From Bacillota bacterium (GTDB lineage: Bacteria > Bacillota_I > Bacilli_A > ML615J-28 > CAG-698): DNA of 7,298 bases. Under the pieces are notes generated by a model. That model ran no database searches, was not told the DNA's origin, and saw nothing but the letters and a program-made list of their open reading frames with translations. Shown one piece after another: positions 4,822 to 7,298 of this stretch. Position numbers and translations under genes: made by a program. How positions within the stretch are numbered: position 1 is the first letter of the stretch; every line of letters begins with the position of its first letter. Location of the stretch: assembly GCA_023422115.1 (NCBI GenBank), contig JAEZSA010000092.1, forward strand, positions 1 to 7,298, given 5' to 3'.

Positions 4822-6099
4822 ATGTTTATAGATGATGTAAATTTCTCTGTTAAGGCGGGAGATGGTGGTAATGGTATTGTCGCTTTTCGTCGCGAGAAAT
4901 ATGTACCCATGGGAGGACCAGCAGGTGGAAATGGTGGTCGCGGTGGTGATATCATTTTCGTTGGTGAAGAAGGATTGACTACCTTATTAGATTTCCGATA
5001 TACAAGAGTAATAAAAGCAAAAAATGGTCAAAATGGAATGAATAAGAATTGTTTTGGGAAAGATGCAGAAGATATATATGTAAAAGTCCCAATTGGATCA
5101 GTGGTTTATGACTTGTCATCTAAAACAATTATAGCTGACATTGTTAGACACAAACAAGAAGTTATCATTGCGAAAGGTGGTAAAGGAGGAAGAGGAAATG
5201 CTGCATTTGCAACACCAAGAATTCCTGCACCAGAGCTATGTGAAAAAGGACTACCAGGAGAAGAACGTCAAATCAGAATTGAACTAAAAGTGTTAGCTGA
5301 TGTTGGTTTGGTCGGGTTTCCAAGTGTCGGAAAATCCACATTAATTTCTGCGGTTTCAGCAGCAAGACCCAAAATAGCAGAGTATCACTTTACAACAATC
5401 AATCCTAATTTAGGTGTTGTAAAGGTAAAAGATGGTCGTAGTTTTGTTATGGCTGATTTACCAGGATTAATTGAGGGAGCAAGTAGTGGCTTGGGACTTG
5501 GTTTTCAATTTCTAAAACATATTGAGCGAACAAAAGTAATTGTCCATGTTATTGATATGGCTGCTACTGAAGGTAGAGATCCTTATGAAGATTATTTGAA
5601 AATAAATACAGAATTGGAAACTTATGATCCTCATTTATTACTTCGACCACAAATTGTTGCGGCAAATAAAATGGATATTGAGGGAGCAAGTAAAAATCTA
5701 AAAACATTTCAAAAGAGAGTAAAAGAAATTCCAATTGTTTCTATCAGCGCATATACGAGAAATAATTTAGACGAATTGCTGTACAAAATAGCTGATGTTT
5801 TAGATTTTGAAAAGCAAAAAGTAAGCGAAGAAATTATTGTTGATAAGGTTGTTGAGTATAAATTCCAACCAGAAGAAAAACCATTTGTGATTGAAAAAAC
5901 CAACGATGGGGTATATAATGTAATAGGTCCAGAAATTAAAAAGTTATTTAATATTACTGATTTTAATCGTGAAGAAAACACAAAGTTATTTGCACGTAAG
6001 TTGCGTAAACTAGGTGTTGATGAAGAACTAAGAAAATTAGGCGTAAAACATGGAGACACAGTAAGAATATTAGGTTACGAGTTTGAATTTTTAGACTAA
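4822..6099 (+). CDS. obg: GTPase Obg (CgtA), 50S assembly factor
   Basis: The protein is 425 residues, the normal length for Bacillota Obg. Domains in order are the glycine-rich Obg fold (about 1-158, with MGGPAGGNGGRGGD at 30-43), the G domain (about 159-330) and the C-terminal OCT domain (about 345-425). G-domain motifs are G1 GFPSVGKS (165-172), switch I FTTINPNLG (190-198), G3 DLPG (212-215), G4 NKMD (282-285) and G5 SISA (307-310). Obg binds GTP/GDP and acts in late 50S subunit assembly and (p)ppGpp-linked stress responses. The start is ATG 4822, with AAAGGAG (4806-4812) nine bases upstream. The in-frame TTG at 4813 lies too close to that site. No promoter is visible between the rpmA terminator and the start. 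The ECF transporter gene follows after 68 bases. Confidence 0.97.
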   Translation: MFIDDVNFSVKAGDGGNGIVAFRREKYVPMGGPAGGNGGRGGDIIFVGEEGLTTLLDFRYTRVIKAKNGQNGMNKNCFGKDAEDIYVKVPIGSVVYDLSSKTIIADIVRHKQEVIIAKGGKGGRGNAAFATPRIPAPELCEKGLPGEERQIRIELKVLADVGLVGFPSVGKSTLISAVSAARPKIAEYHFTTINPNLGVVKVKDGRSFVMADLPGLIEGASSGLGLGFQFLKHIERTKVIVHVIDMAATEGRDPYEDYLKINTELETYDPHLLLRPQIVAANKMDIEGASKNLKTFQKRVKEIPIVSISAYTRNNLDELLYKIADVLDFEKQKVSEEIIVDKVVEYKFQPEEKPFVIEKTNDGVYNVIGPEIKKLFNITDFNREENTKLFARKLRKLGVDEELRKLGVKHGDTVRILGYEFEFLD

Positions 6100-6106
6100 A
6101 CAATAG

Positions 6107-6131
6107 ATGCTATTTTCATTAGAAAAAGCAT
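6107..6131 (+). other. Hairpin between obg and the ECF gene, without a T tract
   Basis: ATGCT-A-TTTTC (6107-6117) pairs with GAAAAAGCAT (6122-6131) with one bulged A and an ATTA loop. There is no T run on either side, so it is not a standard terminator. It may protect the obg transcript end, guide RNA processing, or have no function. Confidence 0.45.
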
Positions 6132-6167
6132 ACTGAACAATAAAAAAGAAGGATAGGTTTTATCAAA

Positions 6168-6749
6168 ATGAAAAACACTATGAAAATTGCATTTGCGGGT
6201 ATATTGATCGCATTAATGTTTGTTTTATCTTGGACAGTTTTAGGTATGATTCCCTTAGGAGTTGCTAGTGCTACGACGGTATTCATTCCTGTGTGTATTG
6301 GAATTATTTTCTTTGATGATTTTAAATATGCAGCGACATTAGGTTTATTTTTTGGTATTGTATCATTGGTTCGTTCCTTTGTTCCTCAAGGATTTTTAGA
6401 TCCTTATTTTCAAAACCCAATTGTATCAATTCTACCAAGGCTATTAGTAGGAATTGTTGGATATTTGATTTTTAAAGGCTTATCAAAAATAATTAAAAAT
6501 CGAATTGTCATTTCTTCGATTACAGGAGGAGCAGTTGCTCTTTTCAATACGATATTTACTATGGGAATTTTATTTTTAGTTTACTATCAAGATGTAAGTC
6601 AGTCTTTTTCAGATAATGGCTTCACTATCTTTACTGCATTAAAAACAATTTCGCTGTTAAATATGTTACCAGAAATAGCAGTAGGTGCCATTGTAACACC
6701 AATCATTATTAAGGTGCTAGATAAAATAAGCAGCAAAAATATAAATTAG
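6168..6749 (+). CDS. ECF transporter S component (substrate-binding membrane subunit)
   Basis: The protein is 193 residues with about six hydrophobic segments and very few charged residues inside them, the size and shape of an S component of energy-coupling factor vitamin transporters. The stretch FVPQGFLDPYFQNPIVSILPRLLVG (given here as FVPQGFLDPYF, then QNPIVSILPRLL; residues 71-93) resembles the conserved NP-x-V-S-x-L-P-R block of a general ECF S family (PF12822 type). Such subunits bind a vitamin or similar cofactor and need a shared EcfA/EcfA'/EcfT module, which is not in the window. The substrate cannot be named; no riboswitch is seen in the 68 bases upstream. The ribosome binding site AAGGAT (6149-6154) is 13 bases from the ATG, rather far, and a second in-frame ATG lies at 6180. 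It is probably co-transcribed with obg and ends in a strong terminator. Confidence 0.85.
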   Translation: MKNTMKIAFAGILIALMFVLSWTVLGMIPLGVASATTVFIPVCIGIIFFDDFKYAATLGLFFGIVSLVRSFVPQGFLDPYFQNPIVSILPRLLVGIVGYLIFKGLSKIIKNRIVISSITGGAVALFNTIFTMGILFLVYYQDVSQSFSDNGFTIFTALKTISLLNMLPEIAVGAIVTPIIIKVLDKISSKNIN

Positions 6750-6783
6750 AGTTCTTAATTGATCTTATCTTAATATAAAAAAC

Positions 6784-6816
6784 AAAAGTTTATAGATTTT
6801 TCTATAAACTTTTTTA
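6784..6816 (+). terminator. Strong intrinsic terminator after the ECF gene
   Basis: A perfect 12- to 13-bp stem (A)AAAGTTTATAGA at 6784-6796 with TCTATAAACTTT(T) at 6801-6813, a TTTT loop and a T run to 6815. It lies about 35 bases after the stop codon and closes the obg-ECF transcript. Confidence 0.9.
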
Positions 6817-6844
6817 TTTCGCCATGAATTATTATGATATTTTC

Positions 6845-6872
6845 TTGACAAAAGTTGAAAATGTGATATTAT
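6845..6872 (+). promoter_or_regulatory. Promoter of the right-edge gene
   Basis: Perfect -35 TTGACA (6845-6850), a 16-base spacer and -10 TATTAT (6867-6872), with an extended element TGA-TATTAT. Transcription should start inside the palindrome that begins one base after the -10. Confidence 0.75.
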
Positions 6873-6900
6873 TAATTTGGTAAAACGATTTACCAAATTA
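6873..6900 (+). promoter_or_regulatory. 28-bp palindromic operator overlapping the transcription start
   Basis: Arms TAATTTGGTAAA (6873-6884) and TTTACCAAATTA (6889-6900) are perfectly complementary around ACGA. The axis falls on a CpG (6886/6887), and 26 of 28 positions are symmetric. It begins directly after the -10. Placement just downstream of a strong promoter is typical of a repressor operator, and a central CpG is common in LacI-family sites; the regulator family is inference. As RNA it could also form a 5' UTR hairpin, but there is no T tract after it. Confidence 0.75.
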
Positions 6901-6928
6901 CTGAAATTGTATTAACGGAGGAACATGA

Positions 6929-7298
6929 ATGGAAAAAGCACACAACAAATGGCGTATATTTGCTATTTTTCTTATTGCTTTATTAGTTTTAGAAACAGCT
7001 TTATTAATTATATTACCAACAAACAATAAAGAAGAAGATACGAACATTCAATTAACACCTGCTACTATTAGAGGAAAAGTCTTGACGGATTTGGGAGAGA
7101 TGTTATTAGCAAACATTATTGTAGAAGATAGTGCGGGGGCTACTTCGCTATACACAACGAATTTTCTATCTGGGTATGAAATTGAACTTGCTGAAGGAGA
7201 ATATGTCCTTCATTATACAAGAGGAATGCAATACTCTACAGTTACAAAAACAATAAAAGTTGAAAATTTTAAAAATTATTATCTAGAAGATATTAGGT
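6929..7298 (+). CDS. Membrane-anchored protein with carboxypeptidase-regulatory-like domain (partial, 3' end outside window)
   Basis: The frame stays open for 123 codons to the window edge. ATG 6929 is chosen because GGAGG (6917-6921) lies seven bases upstream; the ATG at 6925 is in another frame and gives only 35 codons. Residues 9-30 form an uncleaved-looking signal anchor after a basic N-terminus. There is no lipobox cysteine. A polar linker follows, then a likely beta-sandwich of the carboxypeptidase-regulatory / Cna-B type (about 45-120): IRGKVLTDLGEMLLANIIVED, then YEIELAEGEYVLHYTRG and TVTKTIKVEN. Such domains precede various extracellular enzymes. The pattern of this one recalls the N-terminal part of CehA/McbA-type PHP metallohydrolases, but the catalytic part is not in the window, so this is only a guess. 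Expression is probably switched by the palindrome upstream. Confidence 0.75.
   Translation, partial: MEKAHNKWRIFAIFLIALLVLETALLIILPTNNKEEDTNIQLTPATIRGKVLTDLGEMLLANIIVEDSAGATSLYTTNFLSGYEIELAEGEYVLHYTRGMQYSTVTKTIKVENFKNYYLEDIR

Noticed and set aside
5709..6059. 116-codon minus-strand frame in the 3' part of obg
   Set aside because: It is antisense to the Obg C-terminal domain, Ser-rich in the way antisense frames often are, and has no start signal.
1385..6749. Alternative genetic code with TGA as tryptophan
   Set aside because: All complete genes stop with TAA or TAG, which raised the idea, but tryptophans are TGG and no frame has an internal TGA. Eight stops are too few to argue from.
6925..7032. 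35-codon frame starting at the ATG just before the right-edge gene
   Set aside because: Spacing to GGAGG is only three bases, and the product lacks any pattern, while the 6929 frame gives a signal anchor and a domain.
1..7298. CRISPR array, tRNA, rRNA, insertion sequence or prophage features
   Set aside because: No spaced direct repeats, cloverleaf-like sequence, transposase frame or terminal inverted repeats were found anywhere in the window.

Overview
The window is low-GC bacterial DNA with short intergenic gaps, strong GGAGG-type ribosome binding sites and near-consensus sigma-A promoters. The order rplU (L21), prp, rpmA (L27), obg is the classic Bacillota (Firmicutes) arrangement. L27 carries the Firmicutes-type N-terminal extension that Prp removes. 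Very low GC, A/T-rich codon use and the absence of sporulation genes around obg suggest the Erysipelotrichia / Acholeplasma / Izemoplasma side of the Bacillota, but this placement is inference. Tryptophan is read from TGG and no coding frame contains an internal TGA, so the standard genetic code fits.

Layout. (1) Positions 1-1229, minus strand: a membrane protein that begins with a VTT (DedA/TVP38-like) domain and, in a second frame, runs on through the rest of VTT, two more membrane segments and the start of a PlsC-like acyltransferase with an HX4D motif. The two frames meet at a run of nine A, so the gene is either a recent frameshift or is expressed by slippage. Its C-terminus lies outside the window. 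(2) Positions 1230-1384: a divergent promoter region. (3) Positions 1385-3378, plus strand: a two-gene unit of a large GNAT-type acetyltransferase and an SPL-family radical SAM protein. (4) Positions 3382-3609, minus strand: a small two-helix membrane protein whose terminator appears to lie inside the end of the convergent radical SAM gene. (5) Positions 3691-4795: the L21 operon, with a consensus promoter, a structured L21 leader, rplU, prp, rpmA and an intrinsic terminator. (6) Positions 4822-6749: obg and an ECF transporter S component, ending in a strong terminator. (7) From 6845 to the end: a promoter with a near-perfect 28-bp palindrome at the expected transcription start, and the start of a membrane-anchored protein with a carboxypeptidase-regulatory-like domain.

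How the genes work together. Regions 5 and 6 serve ribosome assembly. L21 and L27 are neighbouring large-subunit proteins, Prp matures L27, and Obg is a late 50S assembly GTPase. The ECF S component probably supplies a vitamin or similar cofactor through a shared ECF energising module that is not in this window. No new multi-gene defence or mobile system is visible. The items most worth a second look are the frameshifted VTT-acyltransferase fusion, the palindromic operator near the right edge, and the terminator embedded in the radical SAM gene.
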